Shown: positions 17,931 to 28,959 of the stretch, piece after piece | Layout of the letters: every line of letters begins with the position of its first letter | How positions within the stretch are numbered: the stretch's first letter is position 1 | Assembly (NCBI GenBank): GCA_964017235.1 | Contig: OZ024929.1 | Coordinates: 156,287,609-156,351,608, forward strand | Direction of reading: 5' to 3' | Origin: Sabellastarte sp. h YS-2021 | Lineage: Eukaryota > Annelida > Polychaeta > Sabellida > Sabellidae | DNA length: 64,000 nucleotides | The notes under the pieces: model-generated | What the model saw: the letters and a program-made list of their open reading frames with translations, nothing else | What the model was told of the DNA's origin: nothing | Database searches by the model: none | Program-made: the position numbers and the translations under genes

Positions 17931-19290
17931 ATGTCCACCCCACTGGGAGGTGGACATATTATTTTTGCTTTTTCCGCCGTCTGTCGTCCGGCGTCACACT
18001 TGGTTTCCGGTCATTTCAAGGAAAAGTATTTATGCTATCTTTACCAAATTTGGTATGGGTGTTTATTGGGTTAATAGCTTGCATGGGATTGCTTTTGGTG
18101 AAGATAGCTGTATAGCTAACTGAGTAATAGCTACTTAGCTAATTTTGTAAAATTCTTTTGTTTCCGGGCATTTTAAGGGAAAATATTTGACATATCTTTA
18201 CCAAATTTGGTATGAGCAATAGTTAGGTCAATAGCTTGCTTGGGACTGCTTTTAGTGATAATAGCTATGTAACTGACTGAGTAATAGCTACTTAGCTACT
18301 TTGAGTAGCTTTTTATTTTAAGCATTTTAAAGGAAAAGTATTTCACCTATGTTCACAAAATTTGGGATGGATGATTATTGGATCAGCAGCTTGCTTGGGA
18401 CTGAGTAATAGCTACTGTGCTATATAGCTATTGTGCTATTTTGAGTTGACTTTTTCTGGACATTTTAATGAAACAATGTTTTCTATCTTCACAAAAATTT
18501 ATATGAAGGATAATTGGATCAATAGTTTGGCCCGAATAGCTTTTTGTCGATGATAGCTTTGTAGCTATCTGAGTAATAGCTGCTTTGCTACTTTGAGCCT
18601 ACCCTGAATTGCATTTCTGTTTTCACTCTTTTAAAAGAAACATATTTAACTCATCTTTTTAAAATTTGGTGTGAAGGTTTATAGGGTCAATTGCTTGCTT
18701 GGTATTGTTGTTGATGGTAATAGCTTTAATCTCCTGAGTAATAGCTACATAGCAAAAAACCATAAATATGTCTCTCTCCTAAACCGTGCAAGATTTCATC
18801 AAAATTTTCGACCCACAGGGTATCTAAGCAATATACTCTTGGCAATTTTCAAAAAAATTTTACTCTCCCCAAAAATGGCGGCCATTCTGAATTTTCTAAT
18901 TTTTGTCAAAAATGGAAAAACGCAAATTTGCTTCTATCTCCTTAACCGTGCTAGATAGCGCGATTTTGTCGAAATTTTCAACCCACAGGGTATCTAAGAA
19001 ATGTACTATTGCTAGTTTTCCCAAAATTTTCCTCGCCCATAAAATGGCGGCCATTTTGAATTTTCGAATTTTTGCCAAAAATGCAAAAACACAAATTTGC
19101 TTCTATCTCCTTAACCGTGTGAGAAAGAGCGATTTCGTCGAAATTTTCGATCCACAGGGTATCTTAGAAATCTACTATTGGTAATTTTCAAAAAAATTTC
19201 CTCTCCCCAAAAATGGCGGCCATTTTGAATTTTCTAATTTTTGCTAAAAATGGAAAAACACAAATTTGCTTCTATTTCTGGTACTGTGCA
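17931..19290 (+). mobile_element. Hairpin-bounded satellite carrier, family C copy 1 (3' end missing)
   Basis: It starts with a perfect 9-bp stem, ATGTCCACC (17931-17939) and GGTGGACAT (17949-17957), followed by TTTTTGCTTTTTCCGCCGTC, shared with the copy at 28570. Next come diverged units containing GAGTAATAGCTAC (about 18100-18740). Then come about three and a half family C units of about 170 bp (AACCGTG, TTTTCGACCCACAGGGTAT, AAAATGGCGGCCATT). No 3' terminal hairpin is visible, so the copy is truncated. The ends resemble Helitron/Helentron-type elements; no coding frame is present. Confidence 0.65.
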
Positions 19291-19433
19291 TTTTTTTGTA
19301 ATAGACTGGAAATAGGTACAACAGTCATACATTAAGTGCTCCACAACTGTAAAATATTACAGGCAGTCTTTATATCGAATTATGAAGAAAATGTCCACTA
19401 AAATGCTGAAATAGATTTGTTTCATTCGTTTAA

Positions 19434-20123
19434 ACATCTAATCTAATCTAATGTGGACTTTTATAGCGCTTAATCTCCATCACTGATGGACTCTAAGGCG
19501 CATCTAAACATAAAGCAAGGCAGTTAGCGTTAATCAAGGGACATAGCCAGGTCGTACCAAGGAGACATGGATGTGACGGGGGAGGCTATGGTGGGTAGGC
19601 TTTTGCAAACAGGTATGTTTTAAGCTTCTTCCTGAAGGAGGCAACTGATGTTGCACTGCGAACATCTTGAGGGAGGTCATTCCAGATCTTGGGAGCATCA
19701 AAGGCAAAACTATGGCCAAAATATTTGGCTGACTTAAAAACTGATGAATGGAAAGGGGGAACTGTAAGGTATTGACGATCTGGGTGACTATGCCTAGTAC
19801 TATAGGGACAACTACTAAAAGACAAGAACGGTTCGAAATAAGAAGGAGAACCACTATGCAAAAATTTATACACAAGTGTTGCGGTTTTGAAAATACAACG
19901 GTACTTAACAGGCAACCAGTGGAGTTTCTGTAGAATGGGTGTAACATGAGCATACTTTCTATGATTTGTAACAATACGAGCAAGGGTGTTCTGAATACTT
20001 TGCAATTTGTGCTGATTGAAACCGGACAAACCTCTGAACAGAGAGCTACAATAGTCCAAATGACTACTAACCAAGGTATTTGCAGCAAGGACTGCCACTT
20101 CAGGAGTGAGATACTTTCTAATT
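19434..20123 (-). pseudogene. LINE (CR1/L2-like) 3' fragment: RT C-terminus and 3' UTR
   Basis: On the minus strand the frame reads RKYLTPEVAVLAANTL, then SHLDYC, LHWLPVKYRC and WNDLPQDVRS to a stop at 19586. These motifs are typical of the C-terminal part of Jockey-superfamily (CR1/L2-like) LINE reverse transcriptases. The 3' UTR ends in a short ATTAG-type microsatellite (19436-19452), as such LINEs usually do. The upstream part of the protein is at 23616-25045, separated by a satellite carrier. The polymerase catalytic core is missing between the two pieces, so the element is dead. Confidence 0.85.
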
Positions 20124-20329
20124 ATCTCCCGCCGGGCTTTAGCCGAGAGGGAGATTATGAAATGATGTCTGTGTGTGCGTGCGTGCGTGCGTGTGTTCGT
20201 TAGTTAGTCACGCAGATTTCTCCAAAACTGCTACAGCTACAGATTTTTTGTAAATTAATTGTCCCAATGAATTTTCATGCCCTTGAAAATTTTTTTGGTT
20301 TTATTGACTTAAGCCTAAAGATAAGTGAG

Positions 20330-22340
20330 TAATAGCAATCTTAGCTACTTTGAGTAAAGGGCTCATAACTCAAAACTATTGCAGTAACAAGTTTTTCTTC
20401 AAATATGTTGTTCAGCTACTTTGTCCTTAGCTATAAGATGGTACATAGTTTGGGGTCCCATTACATGCCATAAGTGAGTAATAGCTATTTTGTCATTTGT
20501 AGCTAAACAGAAGAAGTAAATGTCAAATATCTTCAAAAGTATTAAAGTTAGGGAAATCTTTTCAAATATGTTGTCCATCTACTTTTTGGTAAGCTATGAC
20601 ATAGTAAAGTTTCAGACCTGTTGCACCTTGGATAGCTGAGTAATAGCTACTTTGAAATTCTGACTGTTGAGTAAAGCTATTGTAACTAAAAAAGTATTGC
20701 AGTTAGAGTGTTTTCCTAAGATATGTTGTTCAGCTACTTTGTTCTTAGCTATAAGATGGTACATAGTTTGGGGTTCTATTGCATGCCATAAGTGAGTAAT
20801 AGCTATTTCCTCATTTGTAGCTAAATAACAGAAGAAGTAAATGTCAAATATCTTCAAAAGTATTAAAGTTAGGGAAATCTTTTCAAATATGTTGTCCATC
20901 TACTTTTTGGTAAGCTATGACATAGTAAAGTTTCAGACCTGTTGCACCTTGGATAGCTGAGTAATAGCTACTTTGAAATTCTGACTGTTGAGTAAAGCCA
21001 TTGTAACTCCAAAAATATTGCAGTTGGAGTATTTTCCTAAAATATGTTGTTCAGCTACTTTGTTCTTAGCTACAAGATGGTACATAGTTTGGGGTTCTAT
21101 TGCTTGCCATAAGTGAGTAATAGCTATTTTCTCATTTGTAGCTAAATAACAGAAGAAGTAAATGTCAAATATCTTCAAAAGTATTGAAGTTAGGGAAATC
21201 TTTTCAAATATGTTGCCTATCTACTTTTTGGTAAGCTATAACATAGTAAAGTTTCAGACCTGTTGTACCTTGGATAGTTGAGTTATAGCTACTTTGAAAT
21301 TGTGGCTGTTGAGTAAAGCCATTGTAACTCCAAAACTATTGCAGTTAGAGTATTTTCCTAAAATATGTTGTTCAGCTACTTTGTCCTTAGCTATAACATG
21401 GTACATAGTTTGGGGTTCTATTGCATGCCATAAGTGAGTAATAGCTATTTTGTTATTTGTAGCAAAATCATGACATAAGTAGATGTCAAATATCTTCAAA
21501 AGTATTAAAGTTAGGGAATTCTTTTCAAATATGTTATCCATCTACTTTTTCATAAGCTATCACATAGTAAAGTTTCGGATCTGTTGCACATTGGATAGCT
21601 GAGTAATAGCTACTTTGAAATTCTACAGTTGAGTAAATCCATTGTAACTCCAAAACTATTGCAGTTACAGCTTTTTCTTCAAATATGTTGTTCAGCTACT
21701 TTGGCCTTAGCTATAAGCTGGCATGTAGTTTGGGGTTCTATTGCATGCCATAAGTGAGTAATAGCTTTTTTCTTATTAGTAGCAAAATAATGACATAAGT
21801 AAATGTCAAATATCTTCAGAAGTATTAAAGTTACGGAATTCTTTTCAAATATGTCATTCATCTACTTTTTTGTAAGCTATCACATAGTAAAGTTTCAGAC
21901 CTGTTGCACATTGCATAGCTAAGTAATAGCTACTTTGAAATTGTGACTGTTGAGTAAATCCATTGTAACTCCAAAACTATTGCAGTTACAGCTTTTTCTT
22001 CAAATATGTTGTTCAGCTACTTTGTCCTTAACTATAAGATGGTATATATTTTAGGGTTGTATTGCATGCCATAAGTGAGTAATAGCTATTTTCTTATTTG
22101 TAGCAAAATAACAACATAAGTAAATTTCAAATATCTTCAAAAGTATTAAAGTTAGGGAAATATTTTCAAATATGTTATTCATCTAGTTTTTGATAACCTA
22201 TCAAATAGTAAAGTTTCAGACCTGTTGCACATTGGATAGCCGAGTAATACCTACTTTGAAATTGTGACTGCAGGGTAAATGCATATAGTTTGGGGTTCTA
22301 TTGCATGCCATAAGTGAGTAATAGCTATTTTCTTATTTGT
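20330..22340 (+). repeat. Family A satellite, 321-bp dimers
   Basis: Units repeat with a period of 321 bp (for example equivalent points at 20612, 20933 and 21254), each a dimer of two related halves of about 160 bp. Recurrent phrases are GAGTAATAGCTA, AAAACTATTGCAGTTA and ATGTTGTTCAGCTACTTT. Minus-strand open frames of 60-95 codons recur with the period and are not genes. Confidence 0.85.
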
Positions 22341-22349
22341 GGCAAAATA

Positions 22350-23600
22350 ATGACATAATTTTTCTCAAATAACTGCTTCATCTACTTTTGGGAGAGCTTT
22401 CACATGGTGAAGTTTCAGACCCGTAGCTAATTATTCACCTACTCAAAATGAGTAAATGATAATTATCTCTAAAAGTATTGCGGATATCCAATTTTTATGA
22501 AATAACTCATTCATCTACTTTTGGGAGAGCTTTCACATGGTGCAGTTCCAGACCTGTAGCTAATTACTCACCTAATCAAAATGAGAAAATGTAAATTATC
22601 CCAATCCAATTGGGGATATCCAATTTTTCTTAAATAACTCATTCACCTACTTTTGGAAGAGCTTTCACTTGGTGAAGTTTCAGACCTGTAGCTAATTATT
22701 CACCTACTCAAAATGAGTAAATGCTAATTATCTCTAAAAGTATTGTGGATATCCAATTTTTATCAAATTACTGGTTCATCTACTTTTGGGAGAGCTTTCA
22801 CATGGTGAAGTTCCAGACCTGTGGCTAATTACTCACCTACTCAAAATGAGTAAATGTGAATTATCTCTAAAAGTATTGCGGATATCCAATTTTTATCAAA
22901 TAACTCATTCATCTACTTTTGGGAGGGTTTTCACATCGTGAAGTTCCAGACCTGTAGCTAACTACTCACCTACTGAAAATGAGTAAATGTGAATTATCTC
23001 TAAAAGTATTGCAGATAGCCAATTTTTATCAAATAACTCATTCACCTACTTTTGGGAGAGCTTTCACATGGTGAATTTTCAGACCCGTAGCTAATTATTC
23101 ACCTACTCAAAATGAGTAAATGTGAATTATCTCTAAAAGTATTGCGGATATCCATTTTTATCAAATAACTCATTCATCTACTTTTGGGAGGGCTTTCACA
23201 TGGTGAAGTTCCAGACCTGTAGCTAATTACTCACCTACTGAAAATGAGTAAATGTGAATTATCTCTAAAAGTATTGCAGATAGCCAATGTTTATCAAATA
23301 ACTCATTCACCTACTTCTGGGAGAGCTTTCACTTGGTGAATTTTCAGAGCCGTAGCTAATTATTCACCTCCTCAAAATGAGTAAATGCTAATTATCTCTA
23401 AAAGTATTGCGGGTGTCCAATTTTTATCAAATTACTCGTTCATCTACTTTTGGGAGAGCTTTCACATGGTGAAGTTCCAGACCCGTAGCTAATTACTCAC
23501 CTAATCAAAATGAGTAAATGTGAATTATCTGTAAAAGTATTGCAGATAGCCAATTTTTCTCAAATAACTCATTCACCTACTTTTGGGAGAGCTTTCACTT
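22350..23600 (+). repeat. Family B satellite, about 133-bp units
   Basis: About nine units contain CTACTTTTGGGAGAGCTTTC, GTAGCTAATTACTCACC and AAAATGAGTAAATG. Sequence between units varies more than in the large array at 54580-60000, so this array looks older or less homogenised. Confidence 0.85.
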
Positions 23601-23615
23601 GGTGAAGTTTCACAC

Positions 23616-25045
23616 CGATAATTCTTAAGGTCGTCCTTGGGAAGGGAAGCCTTTTTTATGAGGGGGGTAACAACTGCCTTTTTGAAAGAATTTGGGGAAG
23701 ATCCTTCAATGAGAGAATCATTTACCAACTTGGTATTAGAAGAGAGGAGGATATCAAGACAATCCTTAAGGAGGAATGTTGGTATAGGGTCTAGTGAGCA
23801 AGATTTAGTGGGGGATTCACTAATACACTTATATACCTCGTCTTCAGTGACAGGCATAAAGGCATTGAAAGCAAGAGGCACCGAATCTGGTGCATCATTG
23901 AAAGAGCCAGAAGTAGAAAAGGTGTCCCTGATTTTGCTAATTTTATTGGAGAAAAAAGAAGCAAACATGTCCGTGAGGCTTTTGTCTGAGCTATGAGCAG
24001 GCAGGACAGTCTCAGAGGTGCGATGCAACACCTTCCTCAATGACTGCCATAGCTTCTTGGGGTCATGACTATTTGTAGTTATGAGATTTGTATAGTATGA
24101 ACCCTTGTCTTTATTGGCCAGTCGGTTACACCAGGCAATTTGCCTGCGGAGTCTTGACCTGTTCAATTCTGACTTATGTTTTCTCCACCTTCGTTCAAAT
24201 TGCCACCTAAGAGATCGAGCTATGCGATAGGAATCAGACAGCCACTCATCAGACTGCTGTTTAGCCTTGCGTGAAATGATAGGAGCATGCTTATCAAGTA
24301 CCTGTGTAACACCAGTTATGTACTGATCATAAAGTTCTGCAGCATTACCTTCAGGGGACCGTACAAACGGTATATTATTAAGGTCATTTCTGAACTGGTC
24401 GATATCAATCCTGTGGTACCGACGATAAGAGACCCATTTTTCGATGCTGGTAGATGGGTGGGAAAAATCCAGTTGGCATCTTAGGGCAGCATGGTCAGAA
24501 ATGAAATCTCCAACACTAACATTGCGGACAAAATCTGAGTCGCAAGGAGATATCAAAACATCCAGAGTGTGACCCAGTAAATGAGTCGGGCCACTGACAC
24601 TTTGTACCAAACCACAACACTGAAGGATGTCGTTAAACCTGGACCTATCACCACACTCAATATCCAGATGGACATTTATATCGCCACAAATGATGAAACT
24701 GGAACCAGTCGAAGACAGAAAGCCAGAAAGAGCCAGAAAATCTTCCAGAAACTGAGTAGTACATGAACCAGGAGGACGGTACACACAAGCAGCAACGAAG
24801 CTATTGTAGTCAGACTTGAACGAAAGTATGATAATTTCAAATGACCTGAAAACTGGTGATGAGACAATACTGGAAGAAAAGGTTTTTCTACACAGAAAAC
24901 CAACACCACCTCCCCGACCAGTACACCTTGGTTTTTGGATGAGATTGTAATCAGCCGGTGTAAGAGAACTCAGGAGGCCATCAGTATCATTTGGTCTAAT
25001 ATGAGCCTCGACTAGACCCAGGATATCTAGGTCACCGCATTATAT
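23616..25045 (-). pseudogene. LINE (CR1/L2-like) endonuclease and RT N-terminal part, truncated
   Basis: The minus-strand frame is open from about 25040 to the break at about 23616. It carries part of the apurinic/apyrimidinic-type endonuclease (LDILGLVEAHIRP, GRGGGVGF, VYRPPGS, CGDINVHLD, DFISDHAALRC), then the linker and the start of RT (TKSCSLDPIPTFLLKD, VTPLIKKASL, DLKNYR). Endonuclease motifs I and II are cut off by 5' truncation, common in LINEs. At DLKNYR the frame runs into the satellite carrier at 20124-23615. The RT palm with its active site is not found anywhere in the window. ORF1 is absent. Confidence 0.85.
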
Positions 25046-25200
25046 CAGATCATGCAGGAGTATGCTGAATGTTATATATAACAGATTACTGACCCAGTTG
25101 CTTGTTTCAGAAGCTTTAAAATTTAAGTAATTTTCACACAATAATATACATAAAGACTTAATTGTTAAGCTCTGCATGTAATAACTTTTTCAGTGGTGTT
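25046..25200. other. Short AT-rich spacer
   Basis: I see nothing here. It separates the 5'-truncated LINE from family F-like units. Confidence 0.3.
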
Positions 25201-25490
25201 TTAGTTGTAAAAATTGGTTATGTAAAATGCAAAAATGCATTTATCTTAAAAACGGTGCGATTTCGGTGAAATTTTTTACCCCAGGTTATCCGCAGAGTCT
25301 TCTGACAATTTTTGTGCCAAAATTGATTTTCCCACCATTTTTGGTGGCCATCTTGAATTTATGCATAAAAAGCAAAAAAACATATATCTCTGAAACCTTG
25401 CATTTTTGCGTAAATAAAATAAAATTAAACATATTAAACAAAAGAACTTAGTCATTTTGACACAATCATTAATGCTCATGGGGACACCTT
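25201..25490 (+). repeat. Family F satellite fragment and 3' tail
   Basis: About one and a half units contain CATTTATCTTAAAAACGGTG, GGTTATCCGCAGAGTC and GTGGCCATCTTGAATTT. They are followed by ACATATTAAACA and ATCATTAATGCTCATGGGGAC. The tail matches the end of the larger family F array at about 43940-43995. Confidence 0.6.
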
Positions 25491-25493
25491 GTT

Positions 25494-28491
25494 ATCGCGC
25501 AGCCCTTAAGGGCTGTCAGGGTATTGTTTTCACCCATGGTGTGGGATGGGCGGGTGGATGGTTGGTGGGAAAAAGTTTGTCCGGCCTGTATATCAGAAAC
25601 CGTAAGGTTTAGGAAGTTGATACTTGATAGGGACATTGGTTTTCGGCGTTAACGCTCTCGGAGGGAAACTACACCAGCTAGGTTCACCAAATTTGCAGGA
25701 TATCTTCATTGGGGGGTAAGCTTCTCTGGGAAGGAAAATAGCCTCATTCTGAAAAACAAGATGGCCGCCATGGGCATTTCTTTGAAAATAATCAACATTT
25801 TTCTACTGGCTGTTTCTCATAGGTAATTAGGTAGAAGGTTGAATCTCTTTATAGGTGATATGTATAACAGATATACATGTCCGCTACAACCTTGCAGACA
25901 TTTGACCTTGAAGCTCTTAATTCAAGGTTATCCACAGAGTGCCGAAGTAACCCACATAGCGGACTTTAAAAGTGCCTATATCTCCCTTATTATTGGTCCT
26001 AGAGGTTTGCAATGTGAAACCAACCTTGGACCCCTCCTTCAAGGTCAAACGAGGATAGCCAAACTTAAAAGTGTTTATAACTTGCTTATTATTGGTCCTA
26101 GAGGTTTGGGATGGTAAACCAACCTATAGGAAATCATGGGCTGGGAATCTTCAGATGTGGTCGGATTTGACCTTGGGCCCCTCGTTCAAGGTCAAACGAG
26201 GAAAGCCAAATTTAAAAGTGCTTATAACTCGCTTATTATTGGTCCTAGATGTTTGGGATGGTAAACCAACCTATAGGAAATCATGGACTGGGAATCTTGT
26301 GGTGTGGTCAGATTTGACCTTGTGCCCCTCATTCAAGGTCTAACGAGGACAGTCAAATTTAAAAGTGGTTATAACTCCCTTATTATTGGTTCTAGAGGTT
26401 TGGGATGGTAAACCAACCTATAGGAAATCATGGACTGGGAATCTTGTGGTGTGGTCGGATTTGACTTTCGGCCGCCCCTTCAAGGTCAAACGAGGATAGC
26501 CAAACTTAAAAGTGCTTATAACTCACTTATTATTGGTCCTAGAGGTTTGGGATGGTAAACCAACCTATAGGAAATCATGGGCTGGGAATCTTGTGGGATG
26601 GTCAGATTTGACCTTGGGCCGCCCCTTCAAGGTCAAACGAGGATAGCCAAACTTAAAAGTGCTTATAACTTGCTTATTATTGATCCTAGATGTTTGGGAT
26701 GGTAAACCAACCTATAGGAAATCATGGGCTGGGAATCTTGTGATGTGGTCGGGTTTGACCTTGGGCCCCTCCTTCAAGGTCAAACGAGGATAGCCAAACT
26801 TAAAAGTGCTTATAACTCGCTTATTATTGGTCCTAGAGGTTTGGGATGGTAAACCAACCTATAGGAAATCATAGGCTGGGAATCTTGTGGTGTTGTTCGG
26901 GTTTGACCTTGGGCCCCTCCTTCAAGGTCAAACGAGGATAGCCAAACTTAAAAGTGCTTGTAACTCACTTATTATTGGTCCTAGAGGTTTGGGATAGTAA
27001 ACAAACATATGGAAAGTCATGGGCTGGGAATCTTCTGTTGTGGACGGATTTGACCTTGGGCCCCTCCTTCGATGTCAAACGAGGACAGCCAAACATAAAA
27101 GTGCTTATAACTCACTTATTATTGATCCTAGAGGTTTGGGATGGTAAACCAACCTATAGGAAATCATGGGCTGGGAATCTTTTGGTGTTGTCGGATTTGA
27201 CCTTGGGCCCCTCCTTCAAGGTCAAATGAGGATAGCCAAACTTAAAAGTGCTTATAACTCGCTTATTATTGGTCCTAGAGGTTTGGGATGGTAAACCAAC
27301 ATAAGGAAATCATGGGCTGGGAATCTTCTGATGTGGTCGGATTTGACCTTGGGCCCCTCCTTCAACGTCAAACGAGGATAGCCAAATTTAAAATTGCTTA
27401 TAACTCGCTTATTATTGGTCCTAGATGTTTGGGATGGTAAACCAACCTATAGGAAATCATGGACTGGGAATCTTGTGGTGTGGTCAGATTTGACCTTGGG
27501 CCCCTCGTTTAAGGTCAAACGAGGATAGTCAAATTTAAAAGTGGTTATATCTCCCTTATTATTGGTTCTAGAGGTTTGGGATGGTAAACCAACCTATAGG
27601 AAATCATGGACTGGGAATCTTGTGGTGTGGTCGGATTTGACTTTCGGCCGCCCCTTCAAGGTCAAACGAGGATAGCCAAATTTAAAAGTGCTTATAACTC
27701 GCTTATTATTGGTCCTAGAGGTTTGGGATGGTAAACCAACCTATAGGAAATCATGGGCTGGGAATCTTGTGGTGTGGTCGGGTTTGACCTTGGGCCCCTC
27801 TTTCAAGGTCAAACGAGGATAGCCAAACTTAAAACTGCTTATAACTCACTTATTATTGGTCCTAGAGGTTTGGGATGGTAAACAAACATAAGGGAAGTCA
27901 TGGGCTGGTAATCTTCTGCTGTGGATGGATTTGACCTTGAGCCTCTCCTTCAACGTCAAACGAGGATAGCCAAAATTAAAAGTGCTTATAACTCGCTTAT
28001 TATTGGTCCTGAGGTTTGGGAAGGCAAACCAACCTATAGGAAATCATGGGCTGGGAATCTTTTGGTGTTGTCGGATTTGACCTTGGGCCCCCCCCCCCCC
28101 CCCCCCCCTTCAAGGTCAAATGAGGATAGCCAAACTTAAAAGTGCTTATAACTCACTTCTTATTGATCCTAGAGGTTTGGGATGGTAAACCAACCTATAG
28201 GAAATCTTGGGCTGGGAATTTTGTGGTGTGGTCAGATTTGACCTTGGGCCCCTCGTTCAAGGTCAAATGAGGATAGACAAGCTTAAAAGTTCTTATAACT
28301 TGCTTATTATTGGTCCTAGAGGTTTGGGATGGTAAACCAACCTATAGGAAATCATGGGCTGGGAATCTTGTGGTGTGATCAGAAGTGAGCTTGGGCCCCT
28401 CCTTCAAGGTCAAATGATGGTTTACTGGCTTTGGTGAGTTGTCTTTCCGGTAGATACAAATTTGCATCGGTTCTCCGATGCGTAGGTCTAG
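25494..28491 (+). mobile_element. Satellite carrier with family E 5' end and family D body (chimeric), Helitron-like 3' end
   Basis: The first 130 bp (GCAGCCCTTAAGGGCTG palindrome, GTATTGTTTTCACCCATGG, AAACCGTAAGG) match family E carriers at 39331 and 41382. From TTTTCGGCGTTAACGCTCT (about 25630) onward it matches the family D carrier at 35552. The 3' end has a 7-bp hairpin GCATCGGTTCTCCGATGC (28464-28481), a short spacer and CTAG (28488-28491) followed by T. Hairpin plus CTRR is the classical Helitron 3' end. The interior is non-coding satellite. Confidence 0.7.
25900..28430 (+). repeat. Family D satellite, 147-bp units, about 17 copies
   Basis: Units are close to 147 bp and carry CAAGGTCAAACGAGGATAGC, TTATTATTGGTCCTAGAGG, GGGATGGTAAACCAACC and TTTGACCTTGGGCCCCTCC. 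A run of about 20 C interrupts one unit near 28089. Forward frames of 72-92 codons recur with the units and are not genes. Confidence 0.88.
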
Positions 28492-28959
28492 TTATATGTA
28501 GTTTTACATAATTGTGCTATTTCTATTGACATCTGTTATCCAGTTAGTAAATTTTACAGTATCATAATTATGTCCACCCACTGGGGGGTTGGACATATTA
28601 TTTTTGCTTTTTCCGCCGTCCACCGTCCGGCGTCCCACTTGGTTTCCAGACATTTTAGGCAACAGTTCTTATCCTATCTTTACCAAATTTTGCATGCAGG
28701 TTTATTGGGTTAATAGCTTGTATAGGATTGCATTTGGTGATGATAGCTCTATAGCTAACTGAGTAATAGTTACTTTGCTACTTTTGAGTATATCTTTGGT
28801 TTCCAGACATTTTAAGGAATGCTATTAAGCCTAGCTTACTGAAATTTGGTATGGAGGTTCATTGGGTTAATAGCTTGTATGGGATTGTTTTTGGGGGTGA
28901 TTGCTTAATAGATGAGTGAGTAATTAATTAAATAAATGAGTAATTGGCTATTTTGAATA

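Larger units (their letters stand above)
20124..23615 (+). mobile_element. Hairpin-bounded satellite carrier, family A/B copy 1 (3' end lost)
   Basis: It begins ATCTCCCGCC, followed by a palindromic partner ending GGGAGAT, then a GTGC microsatellite (about 20170-20195). Then come family A units (20330-22340) and family B units (22350-23600). The same order is found in the copy that splits DIRS copy 2 (52383-60991). That copy ends with an inverted GGCGGGAGAT, which is absent here. The loss coincides with the missing LINE core, so one deletion probably removed both. Confidence 0.7.

Noticed and set aside
19534-20088. 184-codon minus-strand frame overlapping the LINE RT C-terminus
   Set aside because: It is a shifted-frame shadow of the real LINE frame at 19586-20123, which carries the recognisable motifs.
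20170-20195. GTGC microsatellite as an independent feature
   Set aside because: It occurs at the same place in both A/B carriers (also about 52430-52460), so it is part of the element's 5' leader.
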